A stretch of DNA of 6,482 nt from positions 1-6,482 of the forward strand of contig JAJYVJ010000100.1 of NCBI GenBank assembly GCA_021792045.1, given 5' to 3'. Below, in pieces: positions 1-6,126 of this stretch. The position numbers and the translations under genes are program-made. The DNA comes from Thermoplasmata archaeon. Lineage in GTDB: Archaea; Thermoplasmatota; Thermoplasmata; Thermoplasmatales; Thermoplasmataceae. Below the pieces are notes generated by a model. That model was not told where the DNA came from and did not search any database. It saw nothing but the letters and a program-made list of their open reading frames with translations. Within the stretch, counting starts at the first letter, position 1. Every line of letters begins with the position of its first letter.

Positions 1-13
1 ATATATAACGCTA

Positions 14-107
14 TGCCGGGATCGGGGGTCGAACCCGAGACCTCCGGATTTCCCAGAACAATCAAATTCTTATGAGTCCGGCGCTCCACCAACTGAGCTA
101 TCCCGGC
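14..107 (-). tRNA. Elongator tRNA-Met (CAT), intron-containing
   Basis: Read on the minus strand, this folds into a complete cloverleaf. The 7-bp acceptor stem is GCCGGGA/TCCCGGC, the D arm is GCTCAGTTGGTGGAGC, the anticodon stem is CCGGA/TCCGG, and the T arm is TCGGG-TTCGACC-CCCGA. The discriminator is A, and CCA is not encoded (the next bases are TAG). The loop CTCATAA carries anticodon CAT at + positions 72-74. Elongator methionine is preferred over tRNA-Ile2 because GCCGGG at the acceptor and the CCGGA-CTCATAA-TCCGG arm are typical of archaeal elongator tRNA-Met; it lacks initiator features. Removing a 21-nt intron leaves exactly 73 nt. The 5' end lies 9 nt after the stop codon of the eS1 gene on the same strand, so it may be cut out of that mRNA's 3' end. 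Confidence 0.96.
50..70 (-). other. Archaeal tRNA intron (BHB type, position 37/38)
   Basis: This 21-nt intron lies between tRNA nucleotides 37 and 38, the usual archaeal site. It forms a full bulge-helix-bulge. Anticodon-loop bases 32-35 (CTCA) pair with intron bases 16-19 (TGGG) to give the 4-bp central helix. The 5' bulge is T36-A37-A(i1) and the 3' bulge is A(i20)-A(i21)-A38. The inner helix pairs intron bases 2-5 (GAAT) with 12-15 (GTTC), closed by a 6-nt loop. The motif is the established substrate of archaeal splicing endonuclease, which would cut after the second base of each bulge. Confidence 0.93.
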
Positions 108-116
108 ATCAATGAT

Positions 117-773
117 TTATGAGGCTTCTTCGAGCTTTTCAGGCTCATCGGTTGCAGGAGGTTCGTTGTATGTTTCCTGTACACTCGGAGGTAATCCTAT
201 GGCTTCGGTTTTTCTTATTTCTATCTTCCTAATCGGGTAAATGTTCTTCGCAGCCTCTGCCAGGTCGTTGTGTATTTCATCGCCTATCACATATTTAACC
301 AAGTCACCGTAATTTAATGTCTTGGCTTTTTCCTGAAGGAAGTTTTCCGCGCACTTCCTAATTTCGAGCTTCTTTGTGTTAGTCAGTTTACCGTCTGTAA
401 CAATAACAAGTTTACAAACCATCCCACTATTGTCTGCCGAATATATGGTCTGTACAATGTCCAAACGCTCTTTTCGCCTTCTCACCATTCTCTTTATGTA
501 ATCGTCACTCACAGAATGCCCAACAAACGCCGTGGAACACTTTGTTCCTGCGCATGACGTAATCCGAAATACGATCTTTGAATTTGACTTCTTAAGATTC
601 CCAGTTAAATCTGATACGGAATACTCGACGTTCCTGTCCACCATCAATTCCGGCGATGATCCTAAGCTTACCGCTATCTCTTTGCTTCCAAAATACACTG
701 GAGCGAGTACAGTATACCACGTCTTCTCTTTCCACTTATCCTTACTCTTTTTTTGAGCTCTATCCTTTGCCAT
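117..773 (-). CDS. rps3ae: Small-subunit ribosomal protein eS1 (S3Ae)
   Basis: This 218-residue protein is of normal length for archaeal eS1, a component of the 30S platform near the mRNA exit. The N-terminus is basic (MAKDRAQKKSKDKWKEKTWY), followed by the family-typical TVLAPVYFG-KEIA segment and the SDLTGNL stretch. The motif KMVRRRKERLD-like segment (RMVRRRKERLD) lies near residue 100. The C-terminal tail is acidic and proline-rich (residues about 200-218), as is common in this family and probably disordered. The start ATG at 773 is preceded by AGAGGG (779-784), a reasonable ribosome binding site at 5-6 nt. The stop is 9 nt before the tRNA-Met gene. The 141-bp AT-rich gap upstream suggests an independent promoter rather than simple readthrough from arcA. 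Confidence 0.95.
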   Translation of the reverse strand: MAKDRAQKKSKDKWKEKTWYTVLAPVYFGSKEIAVSLGSSPELMVDRNVEYSVSDLTGNLKKSNSKIVFRITSCAGTKCSTAFVGHSVSDDYIKRMVRRRKERLDIVQTIYSADNSGMVCKLVIVTDGKLTNTKKLEIRKCAENFLQEKAKTLNYGDLVKYVIGDEIHNDLAEAAKNIYPIRKIEIRKTEAIGLPPSVQETYNEPPATDEPEKLEEAS

Positions 774-842
774 TAAATCCCTCTAATTAAATTAATATTA
801 ATTGAAGCTTCCTCATAATGGTAACGCTGAATTAAATGTTTC

Positions 843-880
843 GCAAAATTTTGCAGATAGGATCGTTAAGTTTTTAAAAC
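843..880 (-). promoter_or_regulatory. Possible eS1 promoter with palindrome at predicted start site
   Basis: On the minus strand the arcA-eS1 gap contains a TATA-like element, GTTTTAAAAAC (870-880). About 25 bp downstream lies a perfect 12-bp palindrome, GCAAAATTTTGC (843-854). With the usual archaeal TATA-to-start distance of about 25 bp, the palindrome would cover the transcription start and leave a leader of about 75 nt before the eS1 ATG. Other AT-rich stretches closer to the gene (785-800 and 829-837) could equally serve as TATA boxes, so the assignment is tentative. Confidence 0.35.
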
Positions 881-914
881 GCCCAGTCCTAGGAATTTAC
901 TCATAGGAGAGTGT

Positions 915-2177
915 TCAACGCTCTAGAGAAGCTGTCATGCAGTGCGCACCACCATATCCGCCAGTAAGCTGGCTTAATTCTACCTGCTGATAGTCTATAC
1001 CCAAATCACGTACATCCTTCCTATTTGGAAACAATCTATTTCTTCCATTTGCATTAAGTTCCTTTGATATCCTTTTTTCAATGTCCTTTGGGAAACGATG
1101 ACCCTTCATCAGGAGCTTAAGGATGTCTGAAACATTTGCAACTATAATCTTCTTGTCAGAAATTGTGAGAAAATTTGACGAATAGCTTAGCTGCTCACTT
1201 AAAGTGAGATCAATTATGCTGAAATCTTTTGACCGAAGGTAATCGTAGAGTGTGGTTTTTTCCTGTGATGTTGCTTTTCCGTCATCCTTCGTGTAGACTC
1301 TCGCAATTGCCTTTTTCATTGTTTCCACTGAACCCACAGCAACACCGTCTCCCGCAATGTTAAAGTATGTGTCTAGGTGCATATTTATCATGCTGTTAGA
1401 TTTCGAGGACTTGGGAAAGCTATACTCTGGATTCTCTATAACGCAGTATTCGTCATAATCAAGAACATCCGAATTAATCGCCTGAAAAGCACCGTTCTCA
1501 TCCGTTCTCTGCCCGGTTCCTATAAGGCAAAAATCATCTGCAGGGATAAAATCTCCACCTTCGAAAAATCCATTTTCATCAATCTTTGCAATACGCTTTT
1601 CACCAAAAGCAAATCTTATCACAAATTCTGTTATCTCGGTCTCTCTCATTCTCTGTTCTTTTTTCATACGGCCTATAACTACGCCTTTCGACCCTACGGC
1701 CTGTTGATCCCTCATAAAATAAAGATTTGCAAGAGGTATGTTCGAGTAAATAGTTGGATATTTTGTGAATCCTGGAGTTTCACGCTTCAGATCAACGGAG
1801 GGTTCAAGTGTTAATATGTTGAAAAGAGTCAGGGAGTCAAGCGAAGGCAGGTTCCGCTTAAGCTCTGCTTTCGCAGCGACTGTATCCTCTTTGTTTCCGT
1901 AGAAAACAACGGATTTAAGAATTTTATCTTCCAGAAGTTTTCTAAATGTCCTGCTAGAATCACCCTTCCTGGAAACAAGGTCGCTCAAAAGCTCGACCCT
2001 CACTCCGTTCCCCTTCATTACCTCTTCGAGGTTTTCGTGCTCTTTTATGGCATCTCTAACCTTGAATGGTCTTTCAAAAAGGAAAGGTGATGGAGCCAAC
2101 ATAGCATAGTCAACTTCAGTTCCTGGTCTGTGTATCATGACTTTTCTTAATCTGTGCCACTCTGCCTTTGCTTTCAT
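915..2177 (-). CDS. arcA: Arginine deiminase
   Basis: This cytosolic enzyme of the guanidino-group modifying superfamily hydrolyses L-arginine to citrulline and ammonia, the first step of the arginine deiminase pathway. It is 420 residues long, the usual size. The catalytic set is complete in the expected order: N151/F154/D157 in NLYFMRD, R176, E206 in FFEGGD, H267 and D269 in NMHLDTYF, and the nucleophile C413 in GGYGGAHCMT. The spacing N-3-F-3-D matches what I recall of the Pseudomonas enzyme (N160/F163/D166). It starts 34 nt after NMD3. The only Shine-Dalgarno-like match, AAGGTA (2189-2194), is about 11-13 nt from the ATG, which is long; the upstream gene may help deliver ribosomes. Ornithine carbamoyltransferase and carbamate kinase, needed for ATP gain, are not in the window. 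In an acidophile, ammonia release could also counter proton load (inference). Confidence 0.95.
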   Translation of the reverse strand: MKAKAEWHRLRKVMIHRPGTEVDYAMLAPSPFLFERPFKVRDAIKEHENLEEVMKGNGVRVELLSDLVSRKGDSSRTFRKLLEDKILKSVVFYGNKEDTVAAKAELKRNLPSLDSLTLFNILTLEPSVDLKRETPGFTKYPTIYSNIPLANLYFMRDQQAVGSKGVVIGRMKKEQRMRETEITEFVIRFAFGEKRIAKIDENGFFEGGDFIPADDFCLIGTGQRTDENGAFQAINSDVLDYDEYCVIENPEYSFPKSSKSNSMINMHLDTYFNIAGDGVAVGSVETMKKAIARVYTKDDGKATSQEKTTLYDYLRSKDFSIIDLTLSEQLSYSSNFLTISDKKIIVANVSDILKLLMKGHRFPKDIEKRISKELNANGRNRLFPNRKDVRDLGIDYQQVELSQLTGGYGGAHCMTASLER

Positions 2178-2211
2178 AAGAATTTCATTACCTTATTTCT
2201 GTGAAGTTGAA

Positions 2212-3240
2212 TTAATTTACTGTAGGTACAGGAAATATTTTTTCTTCAAAGATATATCCGTCGAAATCGTGACTCAAGCGTTCCTTTACCGTAAACATCT
2301 TGAAGTCTGTTGTGTCCATGACTTCACTCTCCTTATCCGATGTGGAGAGTATTACAAATTTTCTTAATACCGCCGTTTCCCCCTGGAAAATGTAATTGCT
2401 GCTGAAGAAGTCTCTCGTTGAAAGGGACTTTCTAGTTGAATGTTCCAGGCTAACGATCGTCAGTTTTGAAGGCGTTGTACTGACAACAATGAACTTACCT
2501 TCTGAATTTGAAATTATTTCTCCCGGCAAAAGATCGAGTATGCGTACGAGATAGGTGTATCTGTAGAGATCGCTTCCCCCCTCTCTTCCGGCTAGCTTTT
2601 TAGTTACCAGAACGTACGAAAAGAAGTTGTCATGGATTAGCTGAGAAGCGTTGTTTCCGTCCGATTTCGACATAAGGTATATGTCATATCCTTCAGGTAG
2701 GTCTAAAGTTTTTGTGATCGCAAACGTCCCCTTGCTGGTACCTCTTTTCGTATATTCCTTTATCAAATTAACTGCCTGCTCAAGTTGCTCTGCTTTTCTA
2801 GTGGTGTATGATCTTACCTGTATAATTGCTTCATAATACGATCCTGTAAGTTTATTGCACCTTGGGCAGCTCTCCTTTGCAGACTTTATCTTGACAGATA
2901 GCATCTTATCTTGAATTGCAGACTCGCCTTTTTTAACAACAAGACGGAAAGAAATAGTCTGATTTTCAAAATCCAGCTTTATATCATTTACGGGTATGCT
3001 GAATTCAACGCCACTCTGATCAGATTTTACAGTGTCTTTAAGCACTCTAACTAAGTAGTGCTTGAAATCTGAATACAACCACCGGTTCCCGATTTTGATC
3101 GCGCCACATTTTGGGCATTGAGTCAGCGAGATGGAATCCTTGGTGTCTATCTTTAGAGAGTTGATAAAACAGTCTGTACATAGCGCACCGATCTGTGCAT
3201 CATTTTTACCGCAAACTATACATTTCATTCTCTTGGACAT
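2212..3240 (-). CDS. nmd3: Archaeal NMD3 family protein
   Basis: The protein has 342 residues. NMD3 is the eukaryotic 60S export adaptor; the archaeal homologue has no nucleus to export from and is thought to act in large-subunit maturation or recycling. Three zinc-binding knuckle groups are visible: C7-x2-C10 with C21-x2-C24, then C42-P-K-C45 paired with C125-P-R-C128. The segment from about residue 130 to 235 (YYEAIIQVR, GYDIYLMS, YRYTYLVR) matches the family core. From about residue 232, LVRILDLLPGEII and following strands resemble the eIF5A-like SH3 barrel of NMD3. The gene begins 23 nt after the acyl-CoA dehydrogenase stop, with GTGAT (complementary to the 16S tail) just upstream of the ATG, so the genes are probably cotranscribed. 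The closing 40 residues are not clearly assigned. Confidence 0.9.
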   Translation of the reverse strand: MSKRMKCIVCGKNDAQIGALCTDCFINSLKIDTKDSISLTQCPKCGAIKIGNRWLYSDFKHYLVRVLKDTVKSDQSGVEFSIPVNDIKLDFENQTISFRLVVKKGESAIQDKMLSVKIKSAKESCPRCNKLTGSYYEAIIQVRSYTTRKAEQLEQAVNLIKEYTKRGTSKGTFAITKTLDLPEGYDIYLMSKSDGNNASQLIHDNFFSYVLVTKKLAGREGGSDLYRYTYLVRILDLLPGEIISNSEGKFIVVSTTPSKLTIVSLEHSTRKSLSTRDFFSSNYIFQGETAVLRKFVILSTSDKESEVMDTTDFKMFTVKERLSHDFDGYIFEEKIFPVPTVN

Positions 3241-3263
3241 TAAATCACTACTGTATCCTACAC

Positions 3264-4421
3264 CTAGCCGAGAATTTTCGGATCTTTCTTAAAAGATTTA
3301 ACAAGAGCAGAAGCAATTAGATGCTTCCTAATTTCTGTTGTTCCGGCCCCTATTTGGCCCAAGATGGAATCTCGCATTAACCTTTCCACGACCATATCTT
3401 TCGTATACCCGAGACCTCCCAGAATCTGTATTGCCTCTCTAGATATATATTCCGCAGACTCGGTGGAATGCATTATGGCTGCAGCTGCGCTCAGAGAGTC
3501 CATACGATCTCGTTCAAGGTTATGCAGCGCTTTCTCGACTAAAAGTCTGCTGGTCTCGTATTTTATATACATATAAGCAAGCTTCTCCTCTATCAGTTCA
3601 AAACGATAAAGATGTGTATTGAACTGTTTTCTTTGTGTTGAGTACTCTATTGCAGTTTCCAACGCTCTTCTCGCCAACCCTGTGAAAATAAAGGAAAGTA
3701 TAACCCTCTCAGAATTAAGTCCGGAAAGAATAATATCTTTTCCGTTGCCGTATTCTCCTACGACCCGCTCTCTCCCAAGTACTATGTTGTCAAAATAAAT
3801 TTCACCTGTAGGGGATCCTCTCATTCCCATTTTATTGAACTTTTTTCCTCTGGAAAATCCCTTATCGGAACTGAGAACTACGAATGCAGAATAACTATCA
3901 CCAGTTCTAGCGTAAACAAGAAACAGGTCCGAAAATGGAGCATTTGTGATAAGTGTCTTTGATCCATTTAAAATAATTTGATCACCATCTTCTCTGGCCT
4001 CAGAGCGCATCCCCAATGCATCTGAACCAGAACCGGGCTCTGTTAAAGCCAGGGAACCTATCCATTCCCCGGATGCAAGTTTCGGAACAAAACTCCTTCG
4101 AATTAGCTCCGATCCATTTCTATACAGGTTGTCCAGACATAAATTACTGTGGGCGCCATAAGAAAGTGCCAAGGAAGGCGAGGAATAGCCAAGCTCTTCT
4201 TCTATTATTGCCTGTGCGGCAATATTCATGCCTGATCCCCCATATTCAGTAGGAACAGTTATCCCGAGGTACCCCATTTTTCCCATTTTCCTAAAAATAG
4301 GTTCTGGAAAGTAATCTTCATTATCAATTCGCGAAGCGACAGGCTCAACGTCCTTCAAAACAAATTCTCTGATTGATTGTCTCAGCATCCTTAACGTTTC
4401 ATCATCTGGTTCTAACACCAT
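3264..4421 (-). CDS. Acyl-CoA dehydrogenase, isovaleryl-CoA dehydrogenase type
   Basis: This FAD flavoprotein oxidises acyl-CoA to 2-enoyl-CoA and passes electrons to ETF. It has 385 residues, full length. The N-terminal helical domain includes YGGSG (60-64). The central barrel has LTEPGSGSDALGM (126-138), the FAD/substrate signature, and the C-terminal helices carry QRKQF (263-267) and QILGGLGYTKD (332-342). The usual catalytic glutamate of the YEGT motif is absent: the sequence is IGAGTTEIR, with A359 in that place. Instead E238 in GLNSERVIL sits where isovaleryl-CoA dehydrogenase has its relocated base (GLDLERLVL). That points to branched short-chain substrates, as in leucine breakdown, although long-chain dehydrogenases share the relocation. 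No Shine-Dalgarno is seen, and a TATA element lies about 25 bp from the ATG, so the mRNA is probably leaderless. First gene of the minus-strand unit. Confidence 0.93.
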   Translation of the reverse strand: MVLEPDDETLRMLRQSIREFVLKDVEPVASRIDNEDYFPEPIFRKMGKMGYLGITVPTEYGGSGMNIAAQAIIEEELGYSSPSLALSYGAHSNLCLDNLYRNGSELIRRSFVPKLASGEWIGSLALTEPGSGSDALGMRSEAREDGDQIILNGSKTLITNAPFSDLFLVYARTGDSYSAFVVLSSDKGFSRGKKFNKMGMRGSPTGEIYFDNIVLGRERVVGEYGNGKDIILSGLNSERVILSFIFTGLARRALETAIEYSTQRKQFNTHLYRFELIEEKLAYMYIKYETSRLLVEKALHNLERDRMDSLSAAAAIMHSTESAEYISREAIQILGGLGYTKDMVVERLMRDSILGQIGAGTTEIRKHLIASALVKSFKKDPKILG

Positions 4422-4436
4422 TTATGAGAATTACGA

Positions 4437-4450
4437 TATAGTTTAAATCT
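4437..4450 (-). promoter_or_regulatory. TATA-type promoter of the acyl-CoA dehydrogenase unit
   Basis: Minus-strand AGATTTAAACTATA is preceded by a purine-rich BRE-like stretch (GGAATAAGA overlapping its upstream side). Its centre is about 22-26 bp from the ATG at 4421, so transcription would start at or next to the start codon. The absence of any ribosome binding site in 4422-4436 agrees with leaderless translation, which is common in Thermoplasmatales. Confidence 0.5.
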
Positions 4451-4633
4451 TATTCCTGGTAAAATCTCGCACCTGGAGTACGTCGTAGTGATAGGAAGTA
4501 CTAAGAATACTGTATCTGAATTCTCCAGGGGCTAAGATTATAGCACAGAAATTATTGATTCTACCGGATACATTATCGGAATTTTTGCATATTCGGCAGA
4601 GTAAAGAATCCGCCTTACATTAATAACTGAGCC
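4451..4633. other. Intergenic stretch without recognisable gene
   Basis: About 180 bp upstream of the acyl-CoA dehydrogenase promoter. Short frames are open on both strands, for example + 4495-4623 (42 codons, no start codon with a binding site) and a minus frame running on beyond the TAA at 4634-4636, but neither matches a family I know. A 5-bp hairpin with T-run (+ 4630-4648, AGCCT/AGGCT then TTTTT) lies at its right edge and could be a weak plus-strand termination signal. I see no RNA gene, tandem repeat or mobile-element end here. It may be more decayed DNA of the neighbouring remnants. Confidence 0.5.
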
Positions 4634-4771
4634 TTACCCAGGCTTTTTAAAAGACTTATGGGATTTCTTCTTTACCAGAGCAAGAATATCCGCCTCGGCG
4701 TGGGAAATCTCCCCGTCTCCCTTTATCCTTAGACTCTCTTTGCGTGAGGAATAATCGCCGAATCCTTCAAA
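4634..4771 (-). pseudogene. Possible 5'-truncated C-terminal tail of an unknown gene
   Basis: This minus-strand frame of 45 sense codons runs from just after a TAG (4772-4774) to TAA (4634-4636) without any ATG. It reads FEGFGDYSSRKESLRIKGDG, then EISHAEADILALVKKKSHKS, then a lysine-rich end. Codons are strongly biased to purine in first position (about two thirds), the composition is charged and helix-like, and the end is a typical basic C-terminal tail, so it looks like former coding sequence. The frame is closed upstream where the plus-strand MutS remnant begins. I do not recognise the family. A chance open frame of this length cannot be excluded. Confidence 0.35.
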
Positions 4772-5170
4772 CTAATCAATAATTTTTTACACATTTCAAG
4801 AGAAGGAGAGGACACAGAAATGAATAAGAGGAAGTTTGATGAAGAATTGAATAGAACGAATCTCATTGTCGACCATCTTACGTCGGGTCGTCTTGCATGT
4901 TTTAATGAATCTTTTGCAGCAACAAGCTCTATAGAAGGTTTTGAGGTTGCGAAACAGATCATGGATGCACTTATTATTAAAAAATTAAGGTATTTTTCTG
5001 CTACGCACAAATGCGAACATGCGGCAACGCACTATGATCAGAAAGAAAATTGGATGTTGTTTATGAGAGCCCATGAGATTGATATTGAAAGTCAGTCTTT
5101 CAATATAATAGGAGGTAAATCTCTTCCCACAAGTTACGGGGAAGACCTTTACATTTCTATCTTTTATTGA
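4748..5170 (+). pseudogene. MutS-family ATPase, 5'-truncated C-terminal remnant
   Basis: The residue numbers use the ATG at 4820, which opens a 116-residue frame. KFDEELNR (5-12), IVDHLTSGRLACFNESFAAT (16-35, Walker B region with NE in place of DE as in one MutS-like subfamily), GFEVAKQI (40-47), ATH (61-63, switch histidine) and LPTSYGEDLY (102-111) form the ordered C-terminal half of the MutS domain V ATPase, ending at the natural C-terminus. The frame stays open back to 4748, and ISREGEDTE just before the ATG resembles the family's THF-REED segment, so that ATG is internal to the original gene. Walker A, clamp, lever, connector and mismatch-binding domains are all missing; full members exceed 500 residues. 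GGAG at 4805-4808 could allow some translation, but the product cannot bind ATP alone. A formerly laterally acquired gene is possible. Confidence 0.85.
5115..5152 (+). other. Imperfect 12-bp hairpin in the MutS remnant end
   Basis: GTAAA (5115-5119) pairs with TTTAC (5148-5152) and TCTTCCC (5122-5128) with GGGAAGA (5139-5145), separated by a 2x2 internal loop and closed by a 10-nt loop. T-rich sequence follows (5153-5176, ending in TTTTT). It overlaps the codons for LPTSYGEDLY, so the pairing may be a by-product of coding sequence; a role in transcription termination is possible but unproven. Confidence 0.35.
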
Positions 5171-5438
5171 TTTTTCCCTGAAGAACAATAATTCGGTCAA
5201 ACATTTAGAAACTATTGTCATGATTTATGCCACATACCGTTTTGTACTATTCTGGTTAGTCTTTTAATTGAAACCAGTTGTTTACTTGAGCGTAGAAGTG
5301 TTTAGAAGTGATTTACTAGTAATTTATGTGAGAAATTATGTTGGATCACCGACAAACAAAAAATAGAATTAGATAATTTAAAGTAATCATAGATAATATC
5401 CGCAAAGATCAAGGTTAATTCTGTTAAGAGGATGAACT
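5171..5438 (+). promoter_or_regulatory. Spacer with rpo7 operon promoter
   Basis: This 268-bp AT-rich spacer has no supported gene on either strand. The best promoter element for rpo7 is TAATTTAAA (5374-5382), flanked upstream by AGATA-type purines. A start about 25 bp later, near 5403, would give a leader of some 36 nt, enough to hold the ribosome binding site GAGGATGA (5428-5435), 3 nt from the ATG. A short repeat, TAGAAGTG, occurs twice in tandem near 5293-5310; its meaning is unclear. A weak 6-bp stem (CTGGTT 5252-5257 with AACCAG 5272-5277) is also present. Confidence 0.45.
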
Positions 5439-6020
5439 ATGTACGTAGAAGTTGAAGATGAATATGTTGCGAGAATACCTCCAGATAAGCTATCTGAGGA
5501 TTATGACAGAGCAATGCTTGAGGTCACAAAGGCGTCGCTGGAAGGGAAACTTGTTGATTTCAAGAGTGAGGGAAATGAGAATAATTCACCAGGAAAATAC
5601 TTTGTAATATCAATACTAAGTGCTGAACCAATAGGCGATGGTGTGATAGTGCATGGAGATGGCGGGGTTTATCAAACAGTCAGGTACAGTGCACTTGGAT
5701 ATTATTTGGAGATGCAGGAGATCGTTGAAGGCCTTGTTGTCTCCGTTCAACCATTCGGTCTCTTTGTCAGATTTGGTCCTTTCGAAGGGTTGCTACATAA
5801 GAGCCAGATTATGGATGACAGAATTGATATTGATGCAGGAAGCCAGAGACTTATCGGAAAAGATACAAAGAAGGAGATTAAAGTAGGAGACAAACTCAGG
5901 GTTCGTGTGGTATCTCTGAATCTCAGTTCCCTCTCTGCAAAGGATAGCAAGATAGGGCTTACGATGAAACAAGTCGGTCTAGGAAAACCAGAATGGCTAG
6001 CTAAGAAGGTTGAAAATTAA
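5439..6020 (+). CDS. rpo7: DNA-directed RNA polymerase subunit Rpo7 (E')
   Basis: This 193-residue homologue of eukaryotic Rpb7 forms the polymerase stalk with Rpo4, which is not in the window. The stalk binds nascent RNA and aids open-complex formation and termination. The N-terminal tip domain (about 1-80) has the family start MYVEVEDEYVARIPP, and GDGGVYQTVRYSAL (73-86) leads into the S1/OB domain (about 94-178) with IVEGLVVSVQPFGLFVRFGP, GLLHKSQIMDD and KVGDKLRVRVVSL. The loop at 43-52 (SEGNENNSPG) looks a little longer than usual. A strong ribosome binding site, GAGGATGA (5428-5435), fixes the start. It is the first gene of the rpo7-spt4-DUF359 cluster known across euryarchaea. Confidence 0.96.
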   Translation: MYVEVEDEYVARIPPDKLSEDYDRAMLEVTKASLEGKLVDFKSEGNENNSPGKYFVISILSAEPIGDGVIVHGDGGVYQTVRYSALGYYLEMQEIVEGLVVSVQPFGLFVRFGPFEGLLHKSQIMDDRIDIDAGSQRLIGKDTKKEIKVGDKLRVRVVSLNLSSLSAKDSKIGLTMKQVGLGKPEWLAKKVEN

Positions 6021-6069
6021 GCGTCTATGAGGGAAATAATCAACTTGCGATTTTGTAAACGGTGAAAAT

Positions 6070-6126
6070 ATGCATTATATATCATTAAACGATCAAGGTG
6101 GATTTACAAGGAAGGTGGAGAAATGA
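6070..6126 (+). CDS. Possible 18-residue leader peptide upstream of spt4
   Basis: The frame encodes MHYISLNDQGGFTRKVEK. Its ATG is preceded at 4 nt by GGTGA (6061-6065), a full match to the archaeal anti-Shine-Dalgarno core. Its TGA overlaps the spt4 ATG as ATGA, the classic translational-coupling arrangement. The spt4 binding site (AAGGTGG, 6112-6118) lies inside its last codons. A TATA-like run (ATTATATATCATT, about 6074-6086) overlaps the frame, so the segment might instead be an internal promoter and leader. No homology to a known peptide is recognised, and a chance frame of this size is possible. Confidence 0.3.
   Translation: MHYISLNDQGGFTRKVEK

Noticed and set aside
1377..1814. Plus-strand frame of 145 codons
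   Set aside because: It is antisense to arcA, whose catalytic motifs lie in the same stretch; no binding site or family match.
2174..2194. Four-codon frame (MKFL) ending in an ATGA overlap with the arcA start
   Set aside because: The only AAGGTA match touches its ATG, leaving no workable spacing, and a frame of four codons is easily random. Unlike the spt4 case there is no supporting binding site.
4495..4623. Plus-strand open stretch of 42 codons reading LRILYLNSPGAKIIAQKLL and onward
   Set aside because: It has no start codon with a binding site and no recognised motif, and a competing minus frame is also open. The length is within chance for this composition.
4630..4648. Short AGCCT/AGGCT hairpin followed by TTTTT as an intrinsic terminator
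   Set aside because: Only 5 bp, with no active plus-strand gene upstream of it; it overlaps the stop of the minus-strand remnant.
4729..5010. Minus-strand frame of 93 codons
   Set aside because: It lies antisense to the MutS remnant, whose motifs are clear; its composition is hydrophobic and serine-rich as expected of a shadow, and no family is recognised.
5252..5277. Stem CTGGTT/AACCAG upstream of rpo7 as a riboswitch or small RNA
   Set aside because: Only 6 bp with a 14-nt AT-rich loop, and it lies upstream of the predicted promoter; no further conserved structure is visible.
5293..5310. Two tandem TAGAAGTG units as a repeat array or CRISPR
   Set aside because: Two copies of 8 bp without spacers or further copies do not make an array.
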